DNA of 64,000 nt from positions 1 to 64,000 of the forward strand of contig NZ_JOII01000014.1 of the NCBI RefSeq assembly GCF_000719955.1, read 5' to 3'. Shown here one piece after another: positions 1-8,686 of this stretch (its first letter is position 1; each line of letters begins with the position of its first letter). This stretch comes from Streptomyces albidoflavus (lineage in GTDB: Bacteria > Actinomycetota > Actinomycetes > Streptomycetales > Streptomycetaceae). Under the pieces are notes generated by a model. The model made no database searches. It was not told where the DNA came from and saw only the letters and a list, made by a program, of their open reading frames with translations. Position numbers and translations under genes: made by a program.

Positions 1-3000
1 TTTCCGCACCTCGGCGTCGGGGGGCGGATTCGGGGCGGGTGACGGCGTCCCGGAGCGAGACGATGGCCCGAATCCGCACGTCAGGGCTCTCGTCCTCCAG
101 AGCATGCAGCAGCCCGTCGAACGCCTCCTCGTCTGCGGAGTGTCGCCCCAGCAGGATCACTGCGGCCTCCCGCACCCCAGCGTCCTCGTCCGTGCCGGCC
201 GCCAGCAGGAGGTCCAGCGCCCCGTCACGGTCGGAAAGGGCTCTGAGGGCTCGCACGCGTACGGTCGGCTCGGGATCTCCTGCCGCCTTCACCAGAGCGT
301 CAGCCACGTCCTCCGCGTGGTCAGGCCACTCCTCCATCGCGGCGACGGCGGCTTTCCGCACCTCGGCGTCGGGGTCGGTCAGCGATCGCCGGACCGCGGC
401 CCCACCCACTCCGGTGGGGAACTTGCCCCCGAACGCCCGGAGGACCGTCGCCCTGTCCTCGGGCTCGGACTCGTCCAGCGCCGACAGTGCGGTCTTCCTC
501 GTTTCCTCGTGCTCGGGCCAGAAGACAGCGGTCGCGGAGTAGGCGAATTCGCGCACCTCGGCATCGTCATCCGCTGTGGCGAGGAGGACCAGCTTGCGGG
601 CTTTGTCGCCGCTGCGGAGGAAGCGGCTTACCTGGCTCGACAGCGCCGTGCGGCGTGCTTCTGGGGCCTTCTCGGTCAGCCCTGCTTCGAGAGCCGCGAG
701 TGCTCGGTCCCCGGGAAAGACGGCCAGCGCGGCCAGGGCCGCCCTCCGGATGTGAGGCACATCTGAATCGCTGGCGGTCAACAACGTGTCGAGGCAATCC
801 GGTCGATCTGCCCAGTACCTCAGGGAATCGATCGCGGCCACGCGCGTTTCGACATGGCCGGCGGAGACCCCGGCGAGTACAGCGGCGTACGCCCGTTCCT
901 CATGCGGCCACAGCCTGCCCAGAAGCGAGAAGGCTTCAGGCCGATGGGCCATCCCTTCACCCGCGGCCACTCGCAGTACGTAGTCGAGGCCCTTCTCCTT
1001 CGCGGACCACCTGGACAGCTCAGGCAGCAGATGGTGACCGGCCCTGTCGCCCCACGGATCGTCCAGCAACCTCAACGCCTCATCGATGTCCCGTGTCAGC
1101 GAGGCCACCACCCAAGCCGCCTGCGAATTACCGGAACCCGCCGCAACGCGCCCCCGGTACCACCGCAAGTAGCGCTCACGCCCGCTCCAGAAATGATCGA
1201 ACGTCCGCAGGGCTGGCCGAGGGGGTCGGAAGGGGCTCCAGTTCACCGTGTGGAAGATCAACGCATCCACGATCGCGTCGCTCTGGGCCCCCACCGACAG
1301 CGCGGCCCTCTTTCGGTCCTCCCGGGGAGGCCCCACCTCCTCCACCTCGGCCAGCACCCGCACGGCCAGCGGGAGCATCGGCCCCCGGACCGCTTCCGAC
1401 GCCCAGTACAACTCCAACAACCGCCCCAGAAACGCCGCCACATCCTTCTGGCGCAGCTTCCCCGCCATCAGCAACAACACCTCGTGCCAGGCCGGCTCCT
1501 GCGCCCGTTCCGCGAGCAGCGCGACCAGTTCCTCCCGCTCCCACTCTTCCTCGTCCCGCCGCCGCAGCAGATCCAGCGCCGCCAGGTACTCCATGAAGGT
1601 CCGGTGCACGAAGCCGTAAAGGCCGCCGCCGTAATGAGCCAGCAGAAAGTTCCGCGTGCGCAGGTGATCGACCAGTTCCCTCGCCGCCGCCATGGCCACC
1701 GAGGCCCCGACATTGGACTCCACCAGGAAGTCGCGGACGATCTCGATCAGGTCGTCGTGGTGGATGAAGGTCCCGGCCGGTGAACCCACGCCCTCCTGCA
1801 TGCGCCGCGCCACCCGCTCCAGCAGCTTGAGCCGGCGGCTGACTGTCAACCCCTCCAGCGCATGCGCCACATCCGTCGTACAAGGAGTCGGCGGCGCCAG
1901 CAGCTTGGCGTCCCTGTCCCAGCGCTCGATCAGTACCTCGATGGCATGGTCGTACATCTCCCGGCGCTCACGCGGAATCGTCCGGCTCTGCCCGATCGCC
2001 GCGAGGATCGTGAGCAGCAGCGGATTCCCTGCCAGTTCACCGACGGAGCCCACGTCCCGTACGGCGCCCAGCATCCGGTCGATACGGCGTTCGGCGAGCT
2101 GCGGGTCGTCGGGATAGGCCGCCCGGTACCAGCGCCGTACGAACTCCTCCACCTGCTCGCGCGTCAGATCCTCCAACATCAGCTGGCAGAAGTCGGCGTT
2201 CACGAACTCGTGCGACTGGTAGCCGTACTCGCGCGAGGTGACGATCACCCGGCACCGCGGGTACTTCGCGGCGAAGGCGGTGATGCGGCGGGCCATCGCC
2301 GCCCGCCTGCCGGGGTCGAAGACCTCGTCCAGCCCGTCGAAGAGGACGACGGCCTCACCGTCCTGGAGCAGCCGCGTCAACAGCTCACGCGGCAGCGGCA
2401 GGTACGCCTGCGTGTGCGCCCGCTCGATGAAGTCCTCAAGGGTGTCGCCCCACGCCTCCGGTACGGCGTACTCCCGCAGCTCCACCAGCACCGGCACCAG
2501 CCCCTCCAACGGGGCCAGTTCCTCCGGTACCGCTTCCAGCCCTCCCGCCAGCGCGAGGGCGAGGTACTTGGCCAGCGTCGACTTGCCCGCCCCCGGGTCG
2601 CCCAGCACGACCGCCCGCCGCCCGCCCTCCTCGGCCAGCGCGGCGAGCACCGGACGCGGCTGCTCCTCCCGCTGGGGGAGTTCGGCGGCCCGCGCTTCCA
2701 GCTCGTCGACCAGTTCCCCGCGCGTCCGCAGGGCCTGCCGCAGCTCCTCCCGCATCCGGGGCACGTAGGACTTGGCCAACTGCGGCATGAACACCTGCCG
2801 TACCTCGATCATCGCCTGCTCGCCCGCCATGCCGGAGGGCCCGAGCACGTCGAGGTTGAGGCGGCGGTGCCGGTTCCGCACGCGTTCCAGGTAGAGGCCG
2901 ATGTGGGCGCGCTTCTCAGCGGCGTCGGCCCCGGCAGCGGTGACGGGCTCTTCCCGTTCCTCGTGGGCCTCGCGCAGCAACCGGTCCCACTGCCCCTTGT

Positions 3001-3331
3001 TCGCCTTCCGCCAAGCAGGGGCGATCGTGCCGTCCGCCCGCAGGCTCGCCTCGCCGGCCCACGCCGACCAGACGGCCACCACCGCGAGCAGCGCACCGAA
3101 ATCCTGTGGCAGCTTGCACTTGTCCGCGCGGGCAGGCGCCCAGTCGCTGACCCGCTGCCCGCTGAACGTCCCGGTCCCCGGCTCCCCCGTGCGCCGGACC
3201 GCCGCCTGCAACCGCTTCTGCGTCCCCTCCCGCCCCCGCGCCGCCTCGGCCTCCACCCGCAGGTCGTTCAGCCTCCGCCGCAGCAGCTCGGCCTTCGGCC
3301 CGCGCTTCGGTCCGTCCGACTCGGCAGCCAT
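1..3331 (-). CDS. NACHT/STAND NTPase with C-terminal HEAT-like repeats (partial, 3' end outside window)
   Basis: I translated the minus strand from the ATG at 3331 and found it open to the window edge, giving about 1110 codons without a stop. Residues 1-100 include a helix-turn-helix-like stretch (FSGQRVSDWAPARADKCKLP) of the type that precedes many Streptomyces STAND proteins. A NACHT core follows with Walker A GDPGAGKST, Walker B VVLFDGLDEV and a downstream TSREYGY. The last 400 residues are degenerate HEAT-like repeats (for example DPDAEVRKAAVAAMEEW). GGGAGGG lies 5 bases before the ATG. Bacterial NACHT proteins of this build include anti-phage sensors. A defence role here is inference, because no effector domain is visible and the end of the gene is missing. 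Confidence 0.9.
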   Translation of the reverse strand, partial: MAAESDGPKRGPKAELLRRRLNDLRVEAEAARGREGTQKRLQAAVRRTGEPGTGTFSGQRVSDWAPARADKCKLPQDFGALLAVVAVWSAWAGEASLRADGTIAPAWRKANKGQWDRLLREAHEEREEPVTAAGADAAEKRAHIGLYLERVRNRHRRLNLDVLGPSGMAGEQAMIEVRQVFMPQLAKSYVPRMREELRQALRTRGELVDELEARAAELPQREEQPRPVLAALAEEGGRRAVVLGDPGAGKSTLAKYLALALAGGLEAVPEELAPLEGLVPVLVELREYAVPEAWGDTLEDFIERAHTQAYLPLPRELLTRLLQDGEAVVLFDGLDEVFDPGRRAAMARRITAFAAKYPRCRVIVTSREYGYQSHEFVNADFCQLMLEDLTREQVEEFVRRWYRAAYPDDPQLAERRIDRMLGAVRDVGSVGELAGNPLLLTILAAIGQSRTIPRERREMYDHAIEVLIERWDRDAKLLAPPTPCTTDVAHALEGLTVSRRLKLLERVARRMQEGVGSPAGTFIHHDDLIEIVRDFLVESNVGASVAMAAARELVDHLRTRNFLLAHYGGGLYGFVHRTFMEYLAALDLLRRRDEEEWEREELVALLAERAQEPAWHEVLLLMAGKLRQKDVAAFLGRLLELYWASEAVRGPMLPLAVRVLAEVEEVGPPREDRKRAALSVGAQSDAIVDALIFHTVNWSPFRPPRPALRTFDHFWSGRERYLRWYRGRVAAGSGNSQAAWVVASLTRDIDEALRLLDDPWGDRAGHHLLPELSRWSAKEKGLDYVLRVAAGEGMAHRPEAFSLLGRLWPHEERAYAAVLAGVSAGHVETRVAAIDSLRYWADRPDCLDTLLTASDSDVPHIRRAALAALAVFPGDRALAALEAGLTEKAPEARRTALSSQVSRFLRSGDKARKLVLLATADDDAEVREFAYSATAVFWPEHEETRKTALSALDESEPEDRATVLRAFGGKFPTGVGGAAVRRSLTDPDAEVRKAAVAAMEEWPDHAEDVADALVKAAGDPEPTVRVRALRALSDRDGALDLLLAAGTDEDAGVREAAVILLGRHSADEEAFDGLLHALEDESPDVRIRAIVSLRDAVTRPESAPRRRGAE

Positions 3332-3532
3332 CTCGGCCCTCCCTCGCCCGCCCCGCCCGTCCCGTACCCGGCGGGCGTCGCTCCCCACCCCGTCCGACCG
3401 GCAGCGTAGGCACGAACACGCCCGCCTCGCCCGCCACTTCGGACAGCTCACCCACCCGCGACGCACAGTCGTGTCAACGCCGGGCCCGGCCACCGCACAT
3501 TCGCCGCTCGACACGACCTCGGGAGCGCCACC

Positions 3533-3667
3533 ATGCCCACCACCACGCCTCCACCCGCCCGCCGCAAGCTCTCGCACCTCGCCCTGCGCCGCGCCGTCCT
3601 CTCCCTGGCCGCGACGGCGGGTCCGGCCCTGCTCCTCGTCCTGGAGTGGTGGCTGACCAAGGGGTGA
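3533..3667 (+). CDS. small membrane peptide, 44 aa (hypothetical)
   Basis: The ATG at 3533 opens a 44-codon frame ending in TGA. The product has a basic, proline-rich N-terminus (residues 1-20) and one hydrophobic segment of about 20 residues (VLSLAATAGPALLLVLEWW) ending in LTKG, so it would be a one-pass membrane peptide. GGGAGCG lies upstream. It is divergent from the NACHT gene and 98 bases before the beta-lactamase start. I recognise no family. The coding call rests on composition and the plausible membrane segment, and it could be a chance frame. Confidence 0.4.
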   Translation: MPTTTPPPARRKLSHLALRRAVLSLAATAGPALLLVLEWWLTKG

Positions 3668-3700
3668 CGGCGAGTCAGCCGCAGGCCGGGGCGTGAAACC

Positions 3701-3760
3701 GGTTCCCTCGGTCAGAGCGTCCTGTACGGCGTCCCCCCACACCCCTGACCGAGAGGAACC
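3701..3760 (+). promoter_or_regulatory. leader hairpin masking the beta-lactamase ribosome site
   Basis: The left arm at 3701-3715 (GGTTCCCTCGGTCAG) pairs with the right arm at 3745-3760 (CTGACCGAGAGGAACC). This gives 15 base pairs with one bulged A and a 29-base loop. The right arm contains the GAGAGG ribosome site of the GTG start at 3766, so the folded RNA would hide it. The same symmetry could instead be a DNA operator. Confidence 0.6.
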
Positions 3761-3765
3761 ACCCC

Positions 3766-4710
3766 GTGCACCCCAGCACCTCCCGTCCCTCCCGCCGCAC
3801 CCTGTTGACCGCCACGGCGGGGGCCGCTCTGGCCGCCGCCACGCTCGTACCCGGTACCGCGCACGCCTCCTCCGGCGGGCGGGGCCACGGCCACGGTTCC
3901 GGTTCCGTCTCCGACGCCGAACGGCGGCTCGCGGGGCTGGAGCGGGCCAGTGGGGCGCGGCTCGGGGTGTACGCGTACGACACGGGGAGCGGGCGGACGG
4001 TCGCGTACCGGGCCGACGAGCTGTTCCCGATGTGTTCGGTGTTCAAGACGCTGTCGTCGGCGGCCGTTCTGCGGGACCTCGACCGGAACGGGGAGTTCCT
4101 GTCCCGCCGGATCTTCTACACGCAGGACGACGTGGAGCAGGCCGACGGCGCCCCCGAGACGGGCAAGCCGGAGAACCTGGCCAACGGCATGACCGTCGAG
4201 GAGTTGTGCGAGGTCTCCATCACCGCCTCCGACAACTGCGCCGCCAACCTCATGCTGCGCGAGCTGGGCGGGCCCGCCGCCGTCACCCGGTTCGTCCGCT
4301 CGCTCGGTGACCGGGTCACCCGGCTCGACCGCTGGGAGCCGGAGCTGAACTCCGCCGAGCCCGGCCGCGTCACCGACACCACCTCGCCGCGCGCCATCAC
4401 CCGCACCTACGGCCGCCTCGTCCTCGGCGACGCCCTGAACCCGCGCGACCGCCGCCTGCTCACCAGCTGGCTCCTGGCCAACACCACGAGCGGCGACCGG
4501 TTCCGCGCGGGGCTCCCGGACGACTGGACCCTCGGCGACAAGACCGGCGCCGGCCGCTACGGCACCAACAACGACGCGGGCGTCACCTGGCCCCCCGGCC
4601 GCGCGCCGATCGTCCTGACCGTCCTCACGGCCAAGACCGAGCAGGACGCCGCCCGCGACGACGGGCTCGTCGCGGACGCGGCCCGGGTACTGGCGGAGAC
4701 GCTGGGCTGA
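3766..4710 (+). CDS. bla: class A beta-lactamase, Tat-exported
   Basis: This is a serine beta-lactamase that hydrolyses the beta-lactam ring outside the cell. The 314-residue product starts with a twin-arginine signal (SRRTLLTATAGAALAAATLV) ending near AHA-S at residue 35. The active-site SxxK is in CSVFKTLSS, the SDN loop in TASDNCAAN, the Glu166 region in EPELN, and the KTG triad in GDKTGAGRYG. Length and motif spacing match Streptomyces class A enzymes. The GTG start is set by GAGAGGAACC 6-15 bases upstream. Its flanks show no link to the peptide cluster 8 kb away. No BlaI/BlaR gene is adjacent, so control probably acts through the leader hairpin or elsewhere. Confidence 0.95.
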   Translation: MHPSTSRPSRRTLLTATAGAALAAATLVPGTAHASSGGRGHGHGSGSVSDAERRLAGLERASGARLGVYAYDTGSGRTVAYRADELFPMCSVFKTLSSAAVLRDLDRNGEFLSRRIFYTQDDVEQADGAPETGKPENLANGMTVEELCEVSITASDNCAANLMLRELGGPAAVTRFVRSLGDRVTRLDRWEPELNSAEPGRVTDTTSPRAITRTYGRLVLGDALNPRDRRLLTSWLLANTTSGDRFRAGLPDDWTLGDKTGAGRYGTNNDAGVTWPPGRAPIVLTVLTAKTEQDAARDDGLVADAARVLAETLG

Positions 4711-4723
4711 GGGACCGGCCGCC

Positions 4724-4766
4724 CCGCGTGAGGGCCCGCGCCGGTACGCCCGGCGGGCCCTCGCGG
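4724..4766 (+). terminator. hairpin terminator after bla
   Basis: GAGGGCCCGC (4730-4739) pairs perfectly with GCGGGCCCTC (4753-4762). An outer CCGC/GCGG pair extends the stem across a 2-base bulge. It lies 14 bases after the bla stop and lacks a T-run, as is usual in Streptomyces. It may also stop the minus-strand gene that ends at 4805. Confidence 0.7.
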
Positions 4767-4804
4767 TGGGGGCAGCCGGCGCGTGCCGGGGCGGGCCGGG
4801 GACG

Positions 4805-5017
4805 TCAGAGCGACGTGCGGAGCATGGTGACCGCCGCGATCAGGACCACGACGCCGACCACGCGCGTCATCGTGTAGCCGGCCCTGGTGGGCTCGGTCGC
4901 GTCGTAGTCCTTCACGAAGGGCTTCTGCAGCGGCCGGTTGAGCCGCCACAGGAGTTGCGGTCTCACGACCTGCACGAGGGCCATCGCGACGAACAGACTG
5001 AGCAGCACCACATACAC
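4805..5017 (-). CDS. small membrane protein, DUF6199-like
   Basis: The 70-residue product has two hydrophobic helices, residues 2-22 (YVVLLSLFVAMALVQVV) and 50-66 (TRVVGVVVLIAAVTML). A polar loop containing LLWRLNRPLQKPFVKDYDATEP joins them. The pattern of a helix, the xxLWRxxRP motif and a second helix matches small actinobacterial membrane proteins grouped as DUF6199; that family name is from memory. Function is unknown. It lies downstream of cutC on the same strand after an 89-base gap, so co-transcription is possible but not shown. Confidence 0.75.
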   Translation of the reverse strand: MYVVLLSLFVAMALVQVVRPQLLWRLNRPLQKPFVKDYDATEPTRAGYTMTRVVGVVVLIAAVTMLRTSL

Positions 5018-5106
5018 CGACGGTCACCCTCTTCGTGAAGGAAGCGTGGACGGTGACGTCTTCCCCGGCTCGGCTCCCCGACTCCTCGCCGGGCCGGGGG
5101 CGCGCC

Positions 5107-5820
5107 CTACGCCCCCAGCACCCCGCGCCACTCCCCCACCGCCGAGGCCGCCACCGGCCCCTCCCACCCCTGCGGCCGTGCCGCTCCGCCGATGTGGAAG
5201 GCCGTGATCCCCGCGGCCAGCAGGTCGGGGAGGTGGGTGAGATGCAGCCCGCCGCCGACCATGAGGACGGGTTCGTAGCCCGGTTCGGCGGTGTGGGTGA
5301 GGGCGGCCTCGGCGAGGAGGGTGGGGAGGCCGTCGGTGACGCCGGCGGGGGAGCCGGCGGTGAGGTAGGTGTCGAGGCCGGGGAGGTCGGCGAGGTGCTT
5401 GCGGAGGGATTCGCGGGAGGCGGCCCGGTCGATGGCGCGGTGGAAGGTCCAGCGGGCCGGGGCCGGGTCGGCGAGGACGGCCAGGAGCGCGTCGAGGGCG
5501 CGCAGGTCGGGGCCGCCGGTCTCGTCGAGGAAGCCGAAGACGAACTCGTCGGCGCCCGCGTCGCGCAGGGCGCGGGCGGTCTCGGTGAGGGCGCGCAGGT
5601 CGGCGGGGGTGCCGACGGAGAAGCCGTCGGAGGCGCGGAGCATCACCCGGACGGGCAGCGGGACGGCGGCCCGGACCTCGCGGAAGGTGGCGAGGGAGGG
5701 GGTGAGGCCGTCGGCGGCCATGTCGGTGACCAGTTCCAGCCGGTCGGCTCCGCCTTCGGCCGCCGCGACGGCGTCCCGTGCGTCGAGGGCGATCACCTCC
5801 AGGAGGGCGCGCTTGTTCAT
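5107..5820 (-). CDS. cutC: CutC family copper homeostasis protein
   Basis: The 237-residue product is a full-length CutC-type TIM barrel. Family hallmarks are visible: the N-terminal LLEVIALDARDAVAAAEGGADRLELV (here shown in pieces as LLEVIALDA and GGADRLELV), the VRVMLR strand, FVFGFLDETGG, WTFHRAID, and the C-terminal VMVGGGL segment. CutC proteins are cytoplasmic and are linked to copper tolerance, although a direct copper-binding role is debated. The ATG at 5820 begins MNKRALLEV as in other members. The first 226 bases upstream hold the divergent promoters for this gene and the HD-domain gene. Confidence 0.92.
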   Translation of the reverse strand: MNKRALLEVIALDARDAVAAAEGGADRLELVTDMAADGLTPSLATFREVRAAVPLPVRVMLRASDGFSVGTPADLRALTETARALRDAGADEFVFGFLDETGGPDLRALDALLAVLADPAPARWTFHRAIDRAASRESLRKHLADLPGLDTYLTAGSPAGVTDGLPTLLAEAALTHTAEPGYEPVLMVGGGLHLTHLPDLLAAGITAFHIGGAARPQGWEGPVAASAVGEWRGVLGA

Positions 5821-6046
5821 GGGTGACCCCTATTCCGACCGCCGGTTCCGACGACCACCGCTGCCTGTCCCGCTGACCGGCAACACGATGAGCAATGTGT
5901 CAATTATGGGTAATGCGGACATCTCCGACCAGTACGTGCCACACGCGGCGCGATAGGTCTAGTCCAATGCACCACCCTACGCGGCGCGGGCCCGCCACGG
6001 CAGGGTGACTCCGGACAGAGCCGGGCCGGGCGGCCACAATGGGGCC

Positions 6047-6733
6047 ATGGCCTCCGTACCCGCCGGGCCCGCCCCGGCCGCCGACCCCCGCCCCGCCCTG
6101 GTCGCCCGCTGGGTCGCCACCGTCGACGCCGTACGCGGGCCGGACGCGGCGGGTCCGGCCCCCGAGCCGTACGCCGAGAACCTGCTCGGCCGGTGGGACG
6201 AGCCGCAGCGGGCGTACCACACGGTGGCGCACCTGACGGCGGTGCTCGACCGGATCGACCTGCTGGCCGCGCACTCCTACGCCGAGGACATCGAACTGGT
6301 GCGCCTGGCCGCCTGGTTCCACGACGCGGTCTACCTGCCCGAGCGGGACAACAACGAGGAGCGCAGCGCCCGCCTCGCCGAACGCGCCCTGGCCGAACTG
6401 GGCCTGGACGAACGGCGCGTCGCCGAGGTGGTCCGCCTGGTCCGCCTCACCCTCAGCCACGACCCGGCCGACGCCGACGGCAACGGCGCCGTCCTGTGCG
6501 ACGCCGACCTCGGGGTGCTGGCCGGCAGCCCCGAGGAGTACGCGGCGTACGCCTCGGCCGTGCGCACCGAGTACGGGTTCGTCGAGGGCGAGACCTTCCG
6601 GGCCGTCCGCGCCGAGCTGCTCCTCCAGATGCTGGAGCGGCCCGCGCTGTTCCGCACGGAGTACGGGCACCGGCACTGGGAGGAGCAGGCGCGGCAGAAC
6701 CTGCGGACGGAGCTGGATCTGCTGGTGATGTGA
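6047..6733 (+). CDS. HD-domain metal-dependent phosphohydrolase-like protein
   Basis: The 228-residue product has an HD-superfamily metal site: YHTVAHL (about residue 50), the paired WFHDAVYLPERDNNEERSA and a later LCDADLGVLAGS. Members are predicted metal-dependent phosphohydrolases; the substrate is not known. I place the start at the ATG at 6047 (MASVPAG) because the family begins with a short alanine/proline tail before the WVATVDAV helix. An in-frame ATG 14 codons upstream has no better ribosome site. It converges on the 60-residue ORF at 6840 with a shared terminator between them. Confidence 0.85.
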   Translation: MASVPAGPAPAADPRPALVARWVATVDAVRGPDAAGPAPEPYAENLLGRWDEPQRAYHTVAHLTAVLDRIDLLAAHSYAEDIELVRLAAWFHDAVYLPERDNNEERSARLAERALAELGLDERRVAEVVRLVRLTLSHDPADADGNGAVLCDADLGVLAGSPEEYAAYASAVRTEYGFVEGETFRAVRAELLLQMLERPALFRTEYGHRHWEEQARQNLRTELDLLVM

Positions 6734-6785
6734 GGGCCCCCGCGCCGGGCCGCGGGGCGTTCCCCCCGTTCCGGTGGAACGCGAA

Positions 6786-6821
6786 CCGGCCGGCCCTCCG
6801 GGGGATGTGAGGGCCGGCCGG
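6786..6821. terminator. bidirectional hairpin terminator
   Basis: CCGGCCGGCCCTC (6786-6798) pairs perfectly with GAGGGCCGGCCGG (6809-6821) around a 10-base loop. It sits between two convergent genes, ending at 6733 on plus and 6840 on minus, so it can serve both. Confidence 0.75.
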
Positions 6822-6839
6822 CGTTCGTGGGGACGGAGA

Positions 6840-7022
6840 TCAGGCGGGGGCGTCCGCGGAGCCGGGGACGGCGTAGGAGCCGATGATCCTGATCAGGATG
6901 CCGTTGGCGTGGCGCAGCTCCTCGTTCTCCGCCTCCAGGCGGGAGATCCGGCGCTCGGTCAGCCGGCACGGCTGGTAAAGGAGTTCCGCTCGGGCAGGAT
7001 CGGGATGCAGGTCGTAATCCAC
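6840..7022 (-). CDS. 60-residue coiled-coil protein downstream of ABC exporter
   Basis: The GTG at 7022 with GGAGGG 6 bases upstream opens a 60-codon frame. Residues 20-48 (TERRISRLEAENEELRHANG) form a heptad-like coiled coil followed by a hydrophobic ILIRIIGSY, so the protein could pair with itself or touch the membrane. It follows the ABC permease stop by 47 bases and ends at the shared terminator, so it is probably the last gene of the two-component/ABC block. I recognise no family. The ribosome site, composition and position support it as a real gene. Confidence 0.65.
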   Translation of the reverse strand: MDYDLHPDPARAELLYQPCRLTERRISRLEAENEELRHANGILIRIIGSYAVPGSADAPA

Positions 7023-7069
7023 GTTCTTCCCTCCGGGATCGGTGCTGGGACGTAGGGGGCTGTCGCGGG

Positions 7070-8686
7070 TCAGGCCGTGAGGTTGCGCCTGGTCTCGGCG
7101 GCCAGGAAGGCCGCGCCGAGCATGAGCAGGGCCGCCGCGTAGAAGAGAGGCGTGGGACCGGCGGGGGCGCCCGCGTCCCGTACGGCGCCCATGAAGTCGA
7201 GGGCCGCGACCTTGTTGACCACCAGGTACCAGATCGGCAGGTAGACCGCCTGGAACACCCGGTGTGTGCGGCAGACGACGCCGAGCAGCATGGCGAGCGA
7301 GGGGATGAACAGCACCCCGGCCAGCCAGGCGGCGAGGCCCGGGAGATCGGCCGCGAGGGCCATCCGGATCAGCGGGGCCACCCCCAGGACCGCCGTCAGG
7401 ACGACACCGGAGCCCCATTCGGCCAGCAGCCTCCGGCGGACCGCCGGGTAGGCGCCCAGCAGCCCCTCCATGCCGTGCTCGACCTGCTGGCTGCCCAGCC
7501 GGGACCAGATCAGCACGGGCCAGATCCAGACGGCGGGCAGGACGAGCCCGGTGACGAGGCCGGCGGGGACGGCGAGTCCGGCCACGGTCAGCGCGGCGGC
7601 CACCGCCCACCACCACGGGGAGACGCCTCCGACCAGGATGCGCACCTCCCCGGCGAGGAGCCTGCCGAAGGTGCCGCCGCCGCTCTCGGTGGCCGTCTTC
7701 GGCAGGGTCAGGGCCGCGGTGGGGGCCGGACGGTACACGGGGACGGCCGTCTGCCCGGTGTCGCCCGCCCCGGACAGGGCGGCGGCCTCGTCCTCGGCCC
7801 CGGCCTTCGCGGCGGCGCCGCGCCGGTCGCGCGAGGGGTCGAAGCGGCCGAACCAGAAGGCCGGGAGCAGGGCCAGCGCCACCGCGATCACCACGATCAG
7901 CAGGCGGCTCGCGAGGAACCCGCCGGCGAGTTCGAACCCGTCCCAGCGGAAGGGCGTCAGGGGTTCCGCGATCTGGGTGAGCCCGAGGCTGAAGGTGCGG
8001 TCGCCGCCCTTGCCCAGCTCCTCGGTCAGGGCCGCGTCCATCGAGTCGATGGCCCGGCCGACGCCCAGCCCGCCGAGGGGAGCGTCGGAGGACTGCCCGC
8101 CGATCCCCACCACCAGGGCGACGAAGAACCAGATCACGTTGCCGACGCCGCCGCGTAGCACCGGGACGGTCTCGAAGAGCACGGCCGCGGCGGCGGTGAG
8201 CGCCAGCAGCGGCAGGGCCAGCACCAGGAAGGGCTTGAGCAAGGCGATCAGGTCGATGCCGCGGTCCTCGCCGCGCATCAGCTGCATGGCGAGCGCGGTG
8301 ACCGCCAGCACGCCGAGCATCGAGACCAGCACCAGGAAGCTGCTGAGGAACTTGGAGGCGAGGAACAGGGCGGTGCGGACGGGGGTGGCGGCCAGGATCT
8401 GGCCGACCCGGGTCTCCTCGTCCCGGGCGATGCCCTTGCGGACGACGTAGAAGCCGCCCAGGGTGAGCCAGAGCGCCCCCGCCAGGGCGGTGGCCACGCC
8501 GACGTACGCGCTGTTGTACGTGCCCCGGTACTCGCCGAGCGCGAGGATCACCCACCGGCCGTCGGCCGGGGGCACCGCCAGGTAGCCGAGGCCGACGGCG
8601 GCCAGCAGGACCACCAGGTAGACGGGGCGGCGCACCCGGTCCTTGAAGTCCCCGGCGGTCAGGCCGGGCAGGGCTCTCAGGTTCAT
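7070..8686 (-). CDS. ABC transporter permease (ABC-2-like, 538 aa)
   Basis: This is the membrane part of an ABC exporter. The product has about 10-12 hydrophobic segments in two halves split by a polar loop near residues 275-345 (RDRRGAAAKAGAEDEA... PKTATESGGG). The first half carries YVGVATALAGALWLTLGGFYVV and a conserved GIARDEETRVGQILAATP stretch, typical of actinobacterial ABC-2-like permeases that act with a single ATPase. The ATG overlaps the ATPase stop (ATGA at 8683-8686), so the two are translationally coupled. The cargo is unknown. The lipoprotein and two-component genes upstream suggest a cell-envelope stress response (inference). Confidence 0.85.
   Translation of the reverse strand: MNLRALPGLTAGDFKDRVRRPVYLVVLLAAVGLGYLAVPPADGRWVILALGEYRGTYNSAYVGVATALAGALWLTLGGFYVVRKGIARDEETRVGQILAATPVRTALFLASKFLSSFLVLVSMLGVLAVTALAMQLMRGEDRGIDLIALLKPFLVLALPLLALTAAAAVLFETVPVLRGGVGNVIWFFVALVVGIGGQSSDAPLGGLGVGRAIDSMDAALTEELGKGGDRTFSLGLTQIAEPLTPFRWDGFELAGGFLASRLLIVVIAVALALLPAFWFGRFDPSRDRRGAAAKAGAEDEAAALSGAGDTGQTAVPVYRPAPTAALTLPKTATESGGGTFGRLLAGEVRILVGGVSPWWWAVAAALTVAGLAVPAGLVTGLVLPAVWIWPVLIWSRLGSQQVEHGMEGLLGAYPAVRRRLLAEWGSGVVLTAVLGVAPLIRMALAADLPGLAAWLAGVLFIPSLAMLLGVVCRTHRVFQAVYLPIWYLVVNKVAALDFMGAVRDAGAPAGPTPLFYAAALLMLGAAFLAAETRRNLTA

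Noticed and set aside
1862..3409. Plus-strand open frames opposite the NACHT gene
   Set aside because: The minus strand carries Walker A, Walker B and HEAT-like repeats in one frame, so the plus frames are shadows.
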